NCBI RefSeq assembly: GCF_034702125.1
Contig: NC_085857.1
Location: 59,718,814 to 59,782,813, forward strand
DNA from: Engraulis encrasicolus
Lineage: Eukaryota; Chordata; Actinopteri; Clupeiformes; Engraulidae
Length of the DNA: 64,000 nucleotides
Direction: 5' to 3'
Below the pieces are notes generated by a model, which was given only the letters and a program-made list of their open reading frames with translations, did not search any database and was not told the DNA's origin. Position 1 is the first letter of the stretch, and each line of letters begins with the position of its first letter. The translations under genes and the position numbers were made by a program. Of the stretch, positions 29,195 to 42,609 are shown one piece after another.

Positions 29195-30927
29195 TTAAAG
29201 CCGCGAGCGGCGATATCGCACCTACGGCAAGGCAGCAAGTCCCGCCACATCCTGCCCAAAACAAAAATGGAGTCTCTACGACGTTCGGTTCACGAGATAA
29301 AGATATTTAAGAAATCCACTTTTACTGCAGTTCATTTGCCTACCATATGGTGGCGCTATATCAGGTTGCCATAGTAGGCATATAGAAAAAGGTTTATATT
29401 CATTATATGCATGAACACATGCATTTGCACTGTTTTAAAAACACTGCAAACTAAAATAGTGGCCAACTTCCTGTTTCAATAAGAGGTCCAATTATCTCAC
29501 TTCCTGTTGGGCGTGGCCATGTCACTGCATGACATTTTTTGTTCGTTTTAGTCAGATACACATCCATAAAAAATTTGAAGTCCGTAGCTTGAACTTAATG
29601 CTGAACCCACCCTATGGACCCATGACTTAAGGGGGCGCTACAGAGCCCATGTACCGAGTTAGGGGCGGGGCTTGTTTGGAGAGGTACGTGCTACCCTACC
29701 AAACACCTGTGCGAAGTAACTTTGAAAGATATGCATGGCAACCCCCTCAGAAAGGGCACATTTTCTGTGATTTTTTCACCAGAATTCATCAAGCCGCCAT
29801 CTTGTTTTCTTAAAATATATTGAAAATTCCTTCACAAAATATCATCTCCAATGTCTTAAGATCATTTGCAAATTGGAACAAAACCAAACAAGTGTACGGT
29901 TCAGGAGGAGTACTTCAAAGTACATGGTATGACAATTTGGGCATATGTCAAAAGTTCAACTTCAAGTCCAATTACCTCACTTCCTGTTGGGTGTGGCCAT
30001 GGCCTCTTGTAGACTTTTTTGCTTATCTTAGTGAGATACACACCCCCCAAAAATTTGGAGTCCGTAGCTTCAACTTTATGCCGGTCCAGGCCCATAGGCC
30101 CAGGACTTAGGGGGGCGCTACAGAGCCCATGTGCTGAGTTAGGGGTGGGGCTTGTTTGGAGAGGTACGTGCTGCCTTACCAAACACCTGTGCGAAGCAAT
30201 GTTGAAAGATATGCATGGCAACCCCCTCAGAAAGGGCACAGTAGAAGCACATTTTCTGTGATTTTTTCATCAGACTTCAGCAAGCCGCCATCTTGTTTTC
30301 TTACAACATATTAAAAATTCCTTCGCAATATATCATCTGCGATGTCTTAAGATCATTTACAAATTGAAACGAAACCGAACAAGTGTACCGTTCAGGAGGA
30401 GTACATCAAAGTTCATGGTATGACAATTTTGTCGTATGTCAAAAGTTGACAAAAGTTCAACTTTAAGTCCAATTACCTCACTTCCTGTTGGGTGTGGCCA
30501 TGGCATCTTAAAGACTTTTTTGCTTGTCTTAGTGCGTTATACAAGCAAAAAAAAATTGGAGTCCGTAGCTTCAACTTTTTGCCGGTCCCGCCCCATAGGC
30601 CCATGACTTAAGGGGGCGCTACTGAGCCTCTGGGCCGATTTGGGGGCTGAGCTTTATTGGAGTCCTTCGTGCCATGATACCGAACACCTGTGCCAAGTTT
30701 CGTTAAAAGTTGAGCATGGCAACCACCTCAAAAACGGGCCAACGTGCGGTAAGGAGACAAATAATAATAAAAAAAATAATAAAAAACATTGCAAGAACAA
30801 TAGGGCCTCGCACCCTCCGGTGCTCGGGCCCTAATAATAATAATAATCATTCGGAAAACAATAGGGCTTCGCACCGAGAGGGCGAAGGGCCACCGCGTGG
30901 CCCTTGCACTTCGGTGCTCGGGCCCTA
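29195..30927 (+). repeat. Array unit 4 (family II)
   Basis: 1733 bp with complete head; two tails (type 1, then type 2) ending gggccctaa at 30927. Confidence 0.85.
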
Positions 30928-32897
30928 ATTACCTCACTTCCTGTTGGGTGTGGCCATGGCCTCCTGTAGACTTTTTTGCATCTCTTAGTGAGATACACAC
31001 CCAAAAAAAAATTGGAGTCCGTAGCTTCAACTTTATGCCGGTCCAGGCCCATAGGCCCAGGACTTAGGGGGGCGCTACAGAGCCCATGTTTTGAATTAGG
31101 GGTGGGGCTTATTTGGAGAGGTACGTGCTGCCTTACCAAACACCTGTGCGGAGCAATGTTGAAAGATATGCATGGCAACCCCCTCAGAAAGGGCACAGTA
31201 GAAGCATATTTTCTGTGATTTTTCATCAGCCTTCAGCAAGCCGCCATCTTGTTTTCTTACAACATATTAAAAATTCCTTCGCAATATATCATCTGCGATG
31301 TCTTAAGATCATTTACAAATCGAAACGAAACCGAACAAGTGTACCGTTCAGGAGGAGTACATCTAAGTTCATGGTATGACAATTGTGTCGTATGTCAAAA
31401 GTTGCCAAAAGTTCAACTTTAAGTCCAATTACCTCACTTCCTGTTGGGTGTGGCCATGGTATCTTAAAGACTTTTTTGCTTGTCTTAGTGCGTTATACAA
31501 GCAAAAAAAAATTGGAGTCCGTAGCTTCAAGTTTGTGCCGGTCCCGCCCCATAGGCCCATGTCTTAAGGGGGCGCTACTGAGCCCGTGGACCGATTTGGG
31601 GGCGGGGCTTTTTTGGAATCCATCGTGCCGCAATATCCAACACCTCTGCCAAGTTTCGTTATTTTTTGTTCGCTTTAGTCAGCTACACACCCATAAAAAA
31701 TTTGAAGTCCGTAGCTTGAACTTTATGCTGAACCCGCCCCGCAGGCCCATGACTTAAGGGGGCGCTAGAGAGCCCATGTACCGAGTTAGGGGCGGGGCTT
31801 GTTTGGAGAGGTACGTGCTGCCCTACCAAACACCTGTGCGAAGTAACTTTGAAAGATATGCATGGCAACCCCCTCAGAAAGGGCACATTTTCTGTGATTT
31901 TTTCACCAGAATTCATCAAGCCGCCATCTTGTTTTCTTACAACATATTGAAAATTCCTTCACAAAATATCATCTCCAATGTCTTAAGATCATTTGCAAAT
32001 TGGAACAAAACCAAACAAGTGTACGGTTCAGGAGGAGTACTTCAAAGTACATGGTATGACAATTTGGGCATATGTCAAAAGTTCAACTTCAAGTCCAATT
32101 ACCTCACTTCCTGTTGGGTGTGGCCATGGCCTCCTGTAGACTTTTTTGCTTCTCTTAGTGAGATACACACCCAAAAAAAATTGGAGTCCGTAGCTTCAAC
32201 TTTATGCCGGTCCAGGCCCATAGGCCCAGGACTTAGGGGGGCGCTACAGAGCCCATGTGCTGAGTTAGGGGTGGGGCTTGTTTGGAGAGGTACGTGCGGC
32301 CTTACCAAACACCTGTGTGAAGCAATGTTGAAAGATATGCATGGCAACCCCTCAGAAAGGGCACAGTAAAAGCACATTTTCTGTGATTTTTTCATCAGAC
32401 TTCAGCAAGCCGCCATCTTGTTTTCTTACAACATATTAAAAATTCCTTCGCAATATATCATCTGCGATGTCTTAAGATCATTTACAAATTGAAACGAAAC
32501 CGAACAAGTGTACCGTTCAGGAGGAGTACATCAAAGTTCATGGTATGACAATTTTGTCGTATGTCAAAAGTTGACAAAAGTTCAACTTTAAGTCCAATTA
32601 CCTCACTTCCTGTTGGGTGTGGCCATGGCATCTCAAAGACTTTTTTGCTTGTCTTAGTGCGTTATACAAGCAAAAAAAATTTGGAGTCCGTAGCTTCAAC
32701 TTTTTGCCGGTCCCGCCCCATAGGCCCATGACTTAAGGGGGCGCTACTGAGCCCGTGGGCCGATTTGGGGGCGGGGCTTTTTTGGAGTCCTACCTGTAAT
32801 GATTCCGAACACCTCTGCCAAGTTTCGTTAAAAGTTACCTATGGCAACCACCTCAAAAATGGCCCAACGTGCGGGGAGAAGACAAATAATAATAAAA
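30928..32897 (+). repeat. Continuation of array unit 2 with extra subunits
   Basis: Starts mid-unit at 'ttacctcacttcctg' and carries additional ~490-bp subunits. An abrupt subunit-to-subunit junction lies near 31660. Confidence 0.8.
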
Positions 32898-34630
32898 ATT
32901 AAAGCCGCGAGCGGCGATGACGGGCCCTCGCACCTACGGCTCAAGGCATATCGCCCCATCACATCCTGCCCAAAACAAAAATGGAGTCTCTACGACGTTC
33001 GGTTCACGAGATAAAGATATTTAAGAACTCCACTTTTACTGCAGTTCATTTGCCTACCATATGGTGGCGCTATATCAGGTTGCCATAGTAGGCATATAGA
33101 AAAAGGTTTATATTCATTATATGCATGAACACGTGCATTTGCACTGTTTTAAAAACACTGCAAACTAAAATGGTGGCCAACTTCCTGTTTCAATAAGAGG
33201 TCCAATTATCTCACTTCCTGTTGGGCGTGGCCATGTCACTGCATGACATTTTTTGTTCGTTTTAGTCAGATACACATCCATAAAAATTTTGAAGTCCGTA
33301 GCTTGAACTTTATGCTGAACCCGCCCCATAGGCCCATGACTTAAGGGGGCGCTACAGAGCCCATGTACCGAGTTAGGGGCGGGGCTTGTTTGGAGAGGTA
33401 CGTGCTGTGCGAAGTAACTTTGAAAGATATGCATGGCAACCCCCTCAGAAAGGGCACATTTTCTGTGATTTTTTCACCAGAATTCATCAAGCCGCCATCT
33501 TGTTTTCTTAAAACATATTGAAAATTCCTTCACAAAATATCATCTCCAATGTCTTAAGATCATTTGCAAATTGGAACAAAACCAAACAAGTGTACGGTTC
33601 AGGAGGAGGAGTACTTCAAAGTACATGGTATGACAATTTGGGCATATGTCAAAAGTTCAACTTCAAGTCCAATTACCTCACTTCCTGTTGGGTGTGGCCA
33701 TGGCCTCCTGTAGACTTTTTTGCATCTCTTAGTGAGATACACACCCAAAAAAATTTGGAGTCCGTAGCTTCAACTTTATGCCGGTCCAGGCCCATAGGCC
33801 CAGGACTTAGGGGGGCGCTACAGAGCCCATGTGCTGAATTAGGGGTGGGGCTTGTTTGGAGAGGTACGTGCTGCCTTACCAAACACCTGTGCGAAGCAAT
33901 GTTGAAAAATATGCATGGCAACCCCTCAGAAAGGGCACAGTAGAAGCACATTTTCTGTGATTTTTTCATCAGACTTCAGCAAGCCGCCATCTTGTTTTCT
34001 TACAACATATTAAAAATTCCTTCGCAATATATCATCTGCGATGTCTTAAGATCATTTACAAATTGAAACGAAACCGAACAAGTGTACCGTTCAGGAGGAG
34101 TACATCAAAGTTCATGGTATGACAATTTTGTCGTATGTCAAAAGTTGACAAAAGTTCAACTTTAAGTCCAATTACCTCACTTCCTGTTGGGTGTGGCCAT
34201 GGCATCTTAAAGACTTTTTTGCTTGTCTCAGTGAGATATACAACCAAAAAAAATTTGGAATCCGTAGCTTCAACTTTTTGCCGGTCCCGCCCCATAGGCC
34301 CATGACTTAAGGGGGCGCTACTGAGCCCGTCGGCCGATTTGGGGGCTGAGCTTTATTGGAGTCCATCGTGCCATCATATCCAACACCTGTGCCAAGTTTC
34401 GTTAAAAGTTACGCATGGCAACCACCTCAAAAATGGCCCGACGTGCGGGGAGAAGAAAAATAATAATAAAAATAATAATAAAAAACATTGCAAGAACAAT
34501 AGGGCCTCGCACCCTCCGGTGCTCGGGCCCTAATAATAATCCTTAGGAAAACAATAGGGCTTCGCACCGAGAGGGCGAAGGGCCACCGCGTGGCCCTTGC
34601 ACTTCGGTGCTCGGGCCCTAATAATAATAA
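32898..34630 (+). repeat. Array unit 5 (family II)
   Basis: 1733 bp, the same length as unit 4, with type 1 and type 2 tails. Confidence 0.85.
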
Positions 34631-36350
34631 TTAAAGCCGCGAGCGGCGATGACGGGCCCTCGCACCTACGGCTCAAGGCGGGGCATATCACCCCATCTCA
34701 TCCTGCCCAAAACAAAAATGGAGTCTCTACGCCGTTCGGTTCACGAGATACAGCTATTTAAGAACTCCACTTTTACTGCAGTTCATTTGCCTACCATATG
34801 GTGGCGCTATATCAGGTTGCCATAGTAGGCATATAGAAAAAGGTTTATATTCATTATATGCATGAACACGTGCATTTGCACTGTTTTAAAAACACTGCAA
34901 ACTAAAATGGTGGCCAACTTCCTGTTTCAATAAGAGGTCCAATTATCTCACTTCCTGTTGGGCGTGGCCATGTCACTGCATGACATTTTTTGTTCGTTTT
35001 AGTCAGATACACATCCATAAAAAATTTGAAGTCCGTAGCTTGAACTTTATGCTGAACCCGCCCCATAGGCCCATGACTTAAGGGGGCGCTACAGAGCCCA
35101 TGTACCGAGTTAGGGGCGGGGCTTGTTTGGAGAGGTACGTGCTGCCCTACCAAACACCTGTGCGAAGTAACTTTGAAAGATATGCATGGCAACCCCCTCA
35201 GAAAGGGCACATTTTCTGTGATTTTTTCACCAGAATTCATCAAGCCGCCATCTTGTTTTCTTAAAACATATTGAAAATTCCTTCACAAAATATCATCTCC
35301 AATGTCTTAAGATCATTTGCAAATTGGAACAAAACCAAACAAGTGTACGGTTCAGGAGGAGTACTTCAAAGTACATGGTATGACAATTTGGGCATATGTC
35401 AAAAGTTCAACTTCAAGTCCAATTACCTCACTTCCTGTTGGGTGTGGCCATGGCCTCCTGTAGACTTTTTTGCTTCTCTTAGTGAGATACACACCCAAAA
35501 AAAATTTGGAGTCCGTAGCTTCAACTTTATGCCGGTCCAGGCCCATAGGCCCAGGACTTAGGGGGGCGCTACAGAGCCCATGTGCTGAGTTAGGGGTGGG
35601 GCTTGTTTGGAGAGGTACGTGCTGCCTTACCAAACACCTGTGCGAAGCAATGTTGAAAGATATGCATGGCAACCCCCTCAGAAAGGGCACAGTAGAAGCA
35701 CATTTTCTGTGATTTTTTCATCAGACTTCAGCAAGCCGCCATCTTGTTTTCTTACAACATATTAAAAATTCCTTCGCAATATATCATCTGCGATGTCTTA
35801 AGATCATTTACAAATTGAAACGAAACCGAACAAGTGTACCGTTCAGGAGGAGTACATCAAAGTTCATGGTATGACAATTTTGTCGTATGTCAAAAGTTGA
35901 CAAAAGTTCAACTTTAAGTCCAATTACCTCACTTCCTGTTGGGTGTGGCCATGGCATCTCAAAGACTTTTTTGCTTGTCTTAGTGCGTTATACAAGCAAA
36001 AAAAAAATTGGAGTCCGTAGCTTCAACTTTATGCCGGTCCAGCCCCATAAGCCCATCACTTAAGGGGGCGCTACTGAGCCCGTGGGCCGATTTGGGGGCG
36101 GGGCTTTTTTGGAGTCCTACTTGTAATGATTCCGAACACCTGTGCCGAGTTTCGTTCAAAGTTACGCATGGCAACCACCTCAAAAATGGCCCGACAGGTG
36201 GTAACAAGACAAATAATAATAATAAAAATAAAAAACATTGCAAGAACAATAGGGCCTCGCACCCTCCGGTGCTCGGGCCCTAATAATAATAATAATAAAA
36301 AACATTGCAAGAACAATAGGGCCTCGCACCCTCCGGTGCTCGGGCCCTAA
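34631..36350 (+). repeat. Array unit 6 (family II)
   Basis: 1720 bp with two tandem type 1 tails. Confidence 0.85.
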
Positions 36351-38116
36351 TTAAAGCCGCGAGCGGCGATGACGGGCCCTCGCACCTACGGCTCAAGGCG
36401 GGGCATATCACCCCATCACATCCTGCCCAAAACAAAAATGGAATCTCTACGACAGTGGTTCACAAGTTAAAGATATTTAAGAACTCCACTTTTACTGCAG
36501 TTCATTTGCCTACCAAATGGTGGCGCTATATCAGGTTGCCATAGTCGGCTATAGAAAAGGTTTATATTCATTATATGCATGAACACGTGCATTTGCACTG
36601 TTTTAAAAACACTGCAAACTAAAATGGTGGCCAACTTCCTGTTTCAATAAGAGGTCCAATTATCTCACTTCCTGTTGGGCGTGGCCATGTCACTGCATGA
36701 CATTTTTTGTTCGTTTTAGTCAGATACACATCCATAAAAAATTTGAAGTCCGTAGCTTGAACTTTATGCTGAACCCGCCCCATAGGCCCATGACTTAAGG
36801 GGGCGCTACAGAGCCCATGTACCGAGTTAGGGGCGGGGCTTGTTTGGAGAGGTACGTGCTGCCCTACCAAACACCTGTGCGAAGTAACTTTGAAAGATAT
36901 GCATGGCAACCCCCTCAGAAAGGGCACATTTTCTGTGATTTTTTCACCAGAATTCATCAAGCCGCCATCTTGTTTTCTTAAAACATATTGAAAATTCCTT
37001 CACAAAATATCATCTCCAATGTCTTAAGATCATTTGCAAATTGGAACAAAACCAAACAAGTGTACGGTTCAGGAGGAGTACTTCAAAGTACATGGTATGA
37101 CAATTTGGGCATATGTCAAAAGTTCAACTTCAAGTCCAATTACCTCACTTCCTGTTGGGTGTGGCCATGGCCTCCTGTAGACTTTTTTTGCTTCTCCTAG
37201 TGAGATACACACTCCCAAGAAATTTGGAGTCCGTAGCTTCAACTTTATGCCGGTCCAGGCCCATAGGCCCAGGACTTAGGGGGGCGCTACAGAGCCCATG
37301 TGCTGAGTTAGGGGTGGGGCTTGTTTGGAGAGGTACGTGCTGCCTTACCAAACACCTGTGCGAAGCAATGTTGAAAGATATGCATGGCAACCCCCTCAGA
37401 AAGGGCACAGTAGAAGCACATTTTCTGTGATTTTTTCATCAGACTTCAGCAAGCCGCCATCTTGTTTTCTTACAACATATTAAAAATTCCTTCGCAATAT
37501 ATCATCTGCGATGTCTTAAGATCATTTACAAATTGAAACGAAACCGAACAAGTGTACCGTTCAGGAGGAGTACATCAAAGTTCATGGTATGACAATTTTG
37601 TCGTATGTCAAAAGTTGACAAAAGTTCAACTTTAAGTCCAATTACCTCACTTCCTGTTGGGTGTGGCCATGGCATCTTAAAGACTTTTTTGCTTGTCTTA
37701 GTGCGTTATACAAGCAAAAAAAAATTGGAGTCCGTAGCTTCAACTTTTTGCCGGTCCCGCCCCATAGGCCCATGACTTAAGGGGGCGCTACAGAGCCCCT
37801 GGGCCGATTCAGGGGCGGGGCTTTTTTGGAGTCCTTCGTGCCCACATACCGAATACCTGTGCCGAGTTTCGTTAAAAGTTACCTATGGCAACCACCTCAA
37901 AAATGGCCCAACGTGCGGGGAGAAGACAAATAATAATAAAAATAATAATAAAAAACATTGCAAGAACAATAGGGCCTCGCACCCTCCGGTGCTCGGGCCC
38001 TAATAATAAAAAACATTGCAAGAACAATAGGGCCTCGCACCCTCCGGTGCTCGGGCCCTAATAAAAAACATTGCAAGAACAATAGGGCCTCGCACCCTCC
38101 GGTGCTCGGGCCCTAA
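36351..38116 (+). repeat. Array unit 7 (family II)
   Basis: 1766 bp with three tandem type 1 tails (37953-38116). Confidence 0.85.
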
Positions 38117-39780
38117 TTAAAGCCGCAAGCGGCGATGACGGGCCCTCGCACCTGCGGCTCAAGGCGGGGCATATCGCCCCATCACATCCTGCCCAAAACA
38201 AAAACGGAGTCTCTACGACGTTCGGTTCACGAGATAAAGATATTTAAGAACTCCACTTTTACTGCAGTTCATTTGCCTACCACATGGTGGCGCTATATCA
38301 GGTTGCCATAGTAGGCATATAGAAAAAGGTTTATATTCATTATATGCATGAACACGTGCATTTGCACTGTTTTAAAAACACTGCAAACTAAAATGGTGGC
38401 CAACTTCCTGTTTCAATAAGAGGTCCAATTATCTCACTTCCTGTTGGGCGTGGCCATGTCACTGCATGACATTTTTTGTTCGTTTTAGTCAGATACACAT
38501 CCATAAAAATTTTGAAGTCCGTAGCTTGAACTTTATGCTGAACCCGCCCCATAGGCCCATGACTTAAGGGGGCGCTACAGAGCCCATGTACCGAGTTAGG
38601 GGCGGGGCTTGTTTGGAGAGGTACGTGCTGCCCTACCAAACACCTGTGCGAAGTAACTTTGAAAGATATGCATGGCAACCCCCTCAGAAAGGGCACATTT
38701 TCTGTGATTTTTTCACCAGAATTCATCAAGCCGCCATCTTGTTTTCTTACAACATATTGAAAATTCCTTCACAAAATATCATCTCCAATGTCTTAAGATC
38801 ATTTGCAAATTGGAACAAAACCAAACAAGTGTACGGTTCAGGAGGAGTACTTCAAAGTACATGGTATGACAATTTGGGCATATGTCAAAAGTTCAAATTC
38901 AAGTCCAATTACCTCACTTCCTGTTGGGTGTGGCCATGGTCTCCTGTAGACTTTTTTGCTTGTCTTAGTGCGATATACACCCCAAAAAAAAATTGGAGTC
39001 CGTAGCTTCAACTTTATGCCGGTCCAGGCCCATAGGCCCAGGACTTAGGGGGGCGCTACAGAGCCCATGTGCTGAGTTAGGGGTGGGGCTTGTTTGGAGA
39101 GGTACGTGCTGCCTTACCAAACACCTGTGCGAAGCAATGTTGAAAGATATGCATGGCAACCCCCTCAGAAAGGGCACAGTAGAAGCACATTTTCTGTGAT
39201 TTTTTCATCAGACTTCAGCAAGCCGCCATCTTGTTTTCTTACAACATATTAAAAATTCCTTCGCAATATATCATCTGCGATGTCTTAAGATCATTTACAA
39301 ATTGAAACGAAACCGAACAAGTGTACGGTTCAGGAGGAGTACATCAAAGTTCATGGTATGACAATTTTGTCGTATGTCAAAAGTTGACAAAAGTTCAACT
39401 TTAAGTCCAATTACCTCACTTCCTGTTGGGTGTGGCCATGGCATCTCAAAGACTTTTTTGCTTGTCTTAGTGAGTTATACAAGCACAAAAAAATTGGAGT
39501 CCGTAGCTTCAACTTTTTGCCGGTCCCGCCCCATAGGCCAATTTTCAGGGGGGCGCTACAGAGCCCCTGGGCCGATTTGGGGGCGGGGCTTTTTTGGAGT
39601 CCTTCGTGCCCACATACCGAACACCTGTGCCAAGTTTCATTCAAAGATATGCACGGCAACCACCTCGAAAATGGCCCGACGTGCGCGGAGGAGACAAATA
39701 ATAATAATAATAATAATAAAAATAATAAAAAACATTGCAAGAACAATAGGGCCTCGCACCCTCCGGTGCTCGGGCCCTAA
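38117..39780 (+). repeat. Array unit 8 (family II)
   Basis: 1664 bp with one type 1 tail. Confidence 0.85.
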
Positions 39781-41521
39781 TTAAAGCCGCGAGCGGCGAT
39801 GACGGGCCCTCGCACCTACGGTTCAAGGCATATCGCCCCAAATCCCGTCACATCCTGCCCAAAACAAAAATGGAGTCTCTACGACGTTCGGTTCACGAGA
39901 TAAAGATATTTAAGAAATCCACTTTTACTGCAGTTCATTTGCCTACCACATGGTGGCGCTATATCAGGTTGCCATAGTAGGCATATAGAAAAAGGTTTAT
40001 ATTCATTATATGCATGAACACGTGCATTTGCACTGTTTTAAAAACACTGCAAACTAAAATGGTGGCCAACTTCCTGTTTCAATAAGAGGTCCAATTATCT
40101 CACTTCCTGTTGGGCGTGGCCATGTCACTGCATGACATTTTTTGTTCGTTTTAGTCAGATACACATCCATAAAAATTTTGAAGTCCGTAGCTTGAACTTT
40201 ATGCTGAACCCGCCCCATAGGCCCATGACTTAAGGGGGCGCTACAGAGCCCATGTACCGAGTTAGGGGCGGGGCTTGTTTGGAGAGGTACGTGCTGCCCT
40301 ACCAAACACCTGTGCGAAGTAACTTTGAAAGATATGCATGGCAACCCCCTCAGAAAGGGCACATTTTCTGTGATTTTTTCACCAGAATTCATCAAGCCGC
40401 CATCTTGTTTTCTTACAACATATTGAAAATTCCTTCACAAAATATCATCTCCGATGTCTTAAGATCATTTGCAAATTGGAACAAAACCAAACAAGTGTAC
40501 GGTTCAGGAGGAGTACTTCAAAGTACATGGTATGACAATTTTGGCATATGTCAAAAGTTCAACTTCAAGTCCAATTACCTCACTTCCTGTTGGGTGTGGC
40601 CATGGCCTCCTGTAGACTTTTTTGCTTCTCTTAGTGAGATACACACCCCAAAAAAATTTGGAGTCCGTAGCTTCAACTTTATGCCGGTCCAGGCCCATAG
40701 GCCCAGGACTTAGGGGGGCGCTACAGAGCCCATGTGCTGAGTTAGGGGTGGGGCTTGTTTGGAGAGGTACGTGCTGCCTTACCAAACACCTGTGCGAAGC
40801 AATGTTGAAAGATATGCATGGCAACCCCCTCAGAAAGGGCACAGTAAAAGCACATTTTCTGTGATTTTTTCATCAGACTTCAGCAAGCCGCCATCTTGTT
40901 TTCTTACAACATATTAAAAATTCCTTCGCAATATATCATCTGCGATGTCTTAAGAATATTTACAAATTGAAACGAAACCGAACAAGTGTACCGTTCAGGA
41001 GGAGTACATCAAAGTACATGGTATGACAATTTTGTCGTATGTCAAAAGTTGACAAAAGTTCAACTTTAAGTTCAATTACCTCACTTCCTGTTGGGTGTGG
41101 CCATGGCACCTTAAAGACTTTTTTGCTTGTCTTAGTGAGATATACAAGCAAAAAAAATTTGGAGTTTGTAGCTTCAACTTTTTGCCGGTCCCGCCCCATA
41201 GGCCCATGACCTAAGGGGGCGCTACAGAGCCCCTGGGCCGATTTAGGGGCGGGGCTTTCTTGGAGTCCATCGTGCCACCATATCCAACACCTGTGCCAAG
41301 TTTCGTTCAAATTTACGCATGGCAACCACCTCAAAAATGGCCCGACGTGCGCGAAGGAGAAAAATAATAATAAAAATAATAAAAAACATTGCAAGAACAA
41401 TAGGGCCTCGCACCCTCCGGTGCTCGGGCCCTAATAATAATTTTTCGGAAAACAATAGGGCTTCGCACCGAGAGGGCGAAGGGCCACCGCGTGGCCCTTG
41501 CACTTCGGTGCTCGGGCCCTA
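39781..41521 (+). repeat. Array unit 9 (family II)
   Basis: 1741 bp with type 1 then type 2 tails; its last gggccctaa adjoins the right arm of the outer element. Confidence 0.85.
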
Positions 41522-42609
41522 AATATGCAATACCATGTAATACCACTTACACACAAATAGCCTACATGATACAGTACAATGTACATGATAAAGTACAAAA
41601 TTGGTACATGGTGTCACACTGGTATGACGTGGTATTAAATATTGTTACACTGTTTATTACACTGTACCTAATATGGTATATCCACTGTAATAGTGAACCA
41701 TTAAAACAGTGTTACCATTTGCCCCATTTTTTCCTTCATTTTCACAATAGTCATTTGGTTTTAAGCCTCTGCACGTCATTGATCTATGTGTAGATATTAA
41801 ATATATTTATTTTAGATTTTGTATTTATCATAAACGTTCATGAAAAGGTGGACGGGAGTGGTAGGAATGATTGGGGACTGGAAGCGTCGCGTTTCGGGGA
41901 TATACCTTAAGCAGTCGAAGGCGACTGCACAGGCAGTCTAGTTTTGTAAGTCGATGCATCTACATAGAACAAAATCAGTCAAATCAGATAAAACAGACGT
42001 TTTGGGGGTGTCTTCTCGCCTTCAGATTTGAAGCATTTCGTAAAAAAAAACTCCAGGACCCCTCAAATGAATAGCCCACAACAACTTCACACCAAATCAG
42101 CAAAACGGTAGATGGCACATCGCTTAACTGACTACACACAGCTGTAAAATTGAATGTTTTTGTACCAAACTGTTAACACACACATTAGGCCTACATTATG
42201 CACATAGCAGCAAGTAGACCTAAAACATAAACGGAAAAAAACACACTTTGCCTCTTGGTCTCTCCAGTGGAAAGTGGCCTGTCATTTTGAGGAGGTAGAG
42301 GGTCTAGGAGTGTGTTCATTTGTAAATTCTGTGTGAAGTAGCAAGCTGTGTTAGCAGTTAAATTAATGATGTGCAAAATTAGTTATAGGCCTATGCAAAA
42401 TTAGTGATGTAGGCCTACTCTATTGTTTCATTTAATTTTACAACGTGTTGCTTTACACTGTACAGTAATTTTGCAATTTGATTGGCTAATTTGGATATAA
42501 TTGGTTTGGCTAATTTGGTTATAGGTTGGGCAAAAGAAGCCAACGCTTTTTAAACTGCTTTAGCGATCAGGGAGGGAAAAAACCCTGTAGGCCTAATAGC
42601 ACGTGACCT

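Larger units (their letters stand above)
24603..41521 (+). repeat. Array of nine head-to-tail TTAAAGCCGC units
   Basis: Heads (ttaaagccgc[ga]agcggcg) begin at 24603, 26335, 27130, 29195, 32898, 34631, 36351, 38117 and 39781. Most units end in a GC-rich hairpin followed by gggccctaa. Full family II units are 1664-1766 bp and contain two to three diverged ~490-bp subunits, each starting near cacttcctgttggg. Open frames occur on both strands and shift between units, so I treat it as non-coding. Confidence 0.95.
23179..41900. mobile_element. 18.7-kb composite repeat with TIRs at a TA site
   Basis: Left end TCCCCGAAACGCG (23179-23191) and right end CGCGTTTCGGGGA (41888-41900) are exact reverse complements, each flanked by TA. 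Inside the ends, 24409-24490 and about 41634-41706 are also inverted copies ('tttaatggttcac', 'gtgtaacaatatttaatacc'). The middle (24603-41521) is a later array, so the original element was about 1.8 kb. No transposase was seen. Confidence 0.7.

Noticed and set aside
24832..41522. Recurring ORFs of 60-200 codons in the array
   Set aside because: They occur on both strands of the same repeated DNA, change length between units, begin at incidental ATGs and show no known domain.
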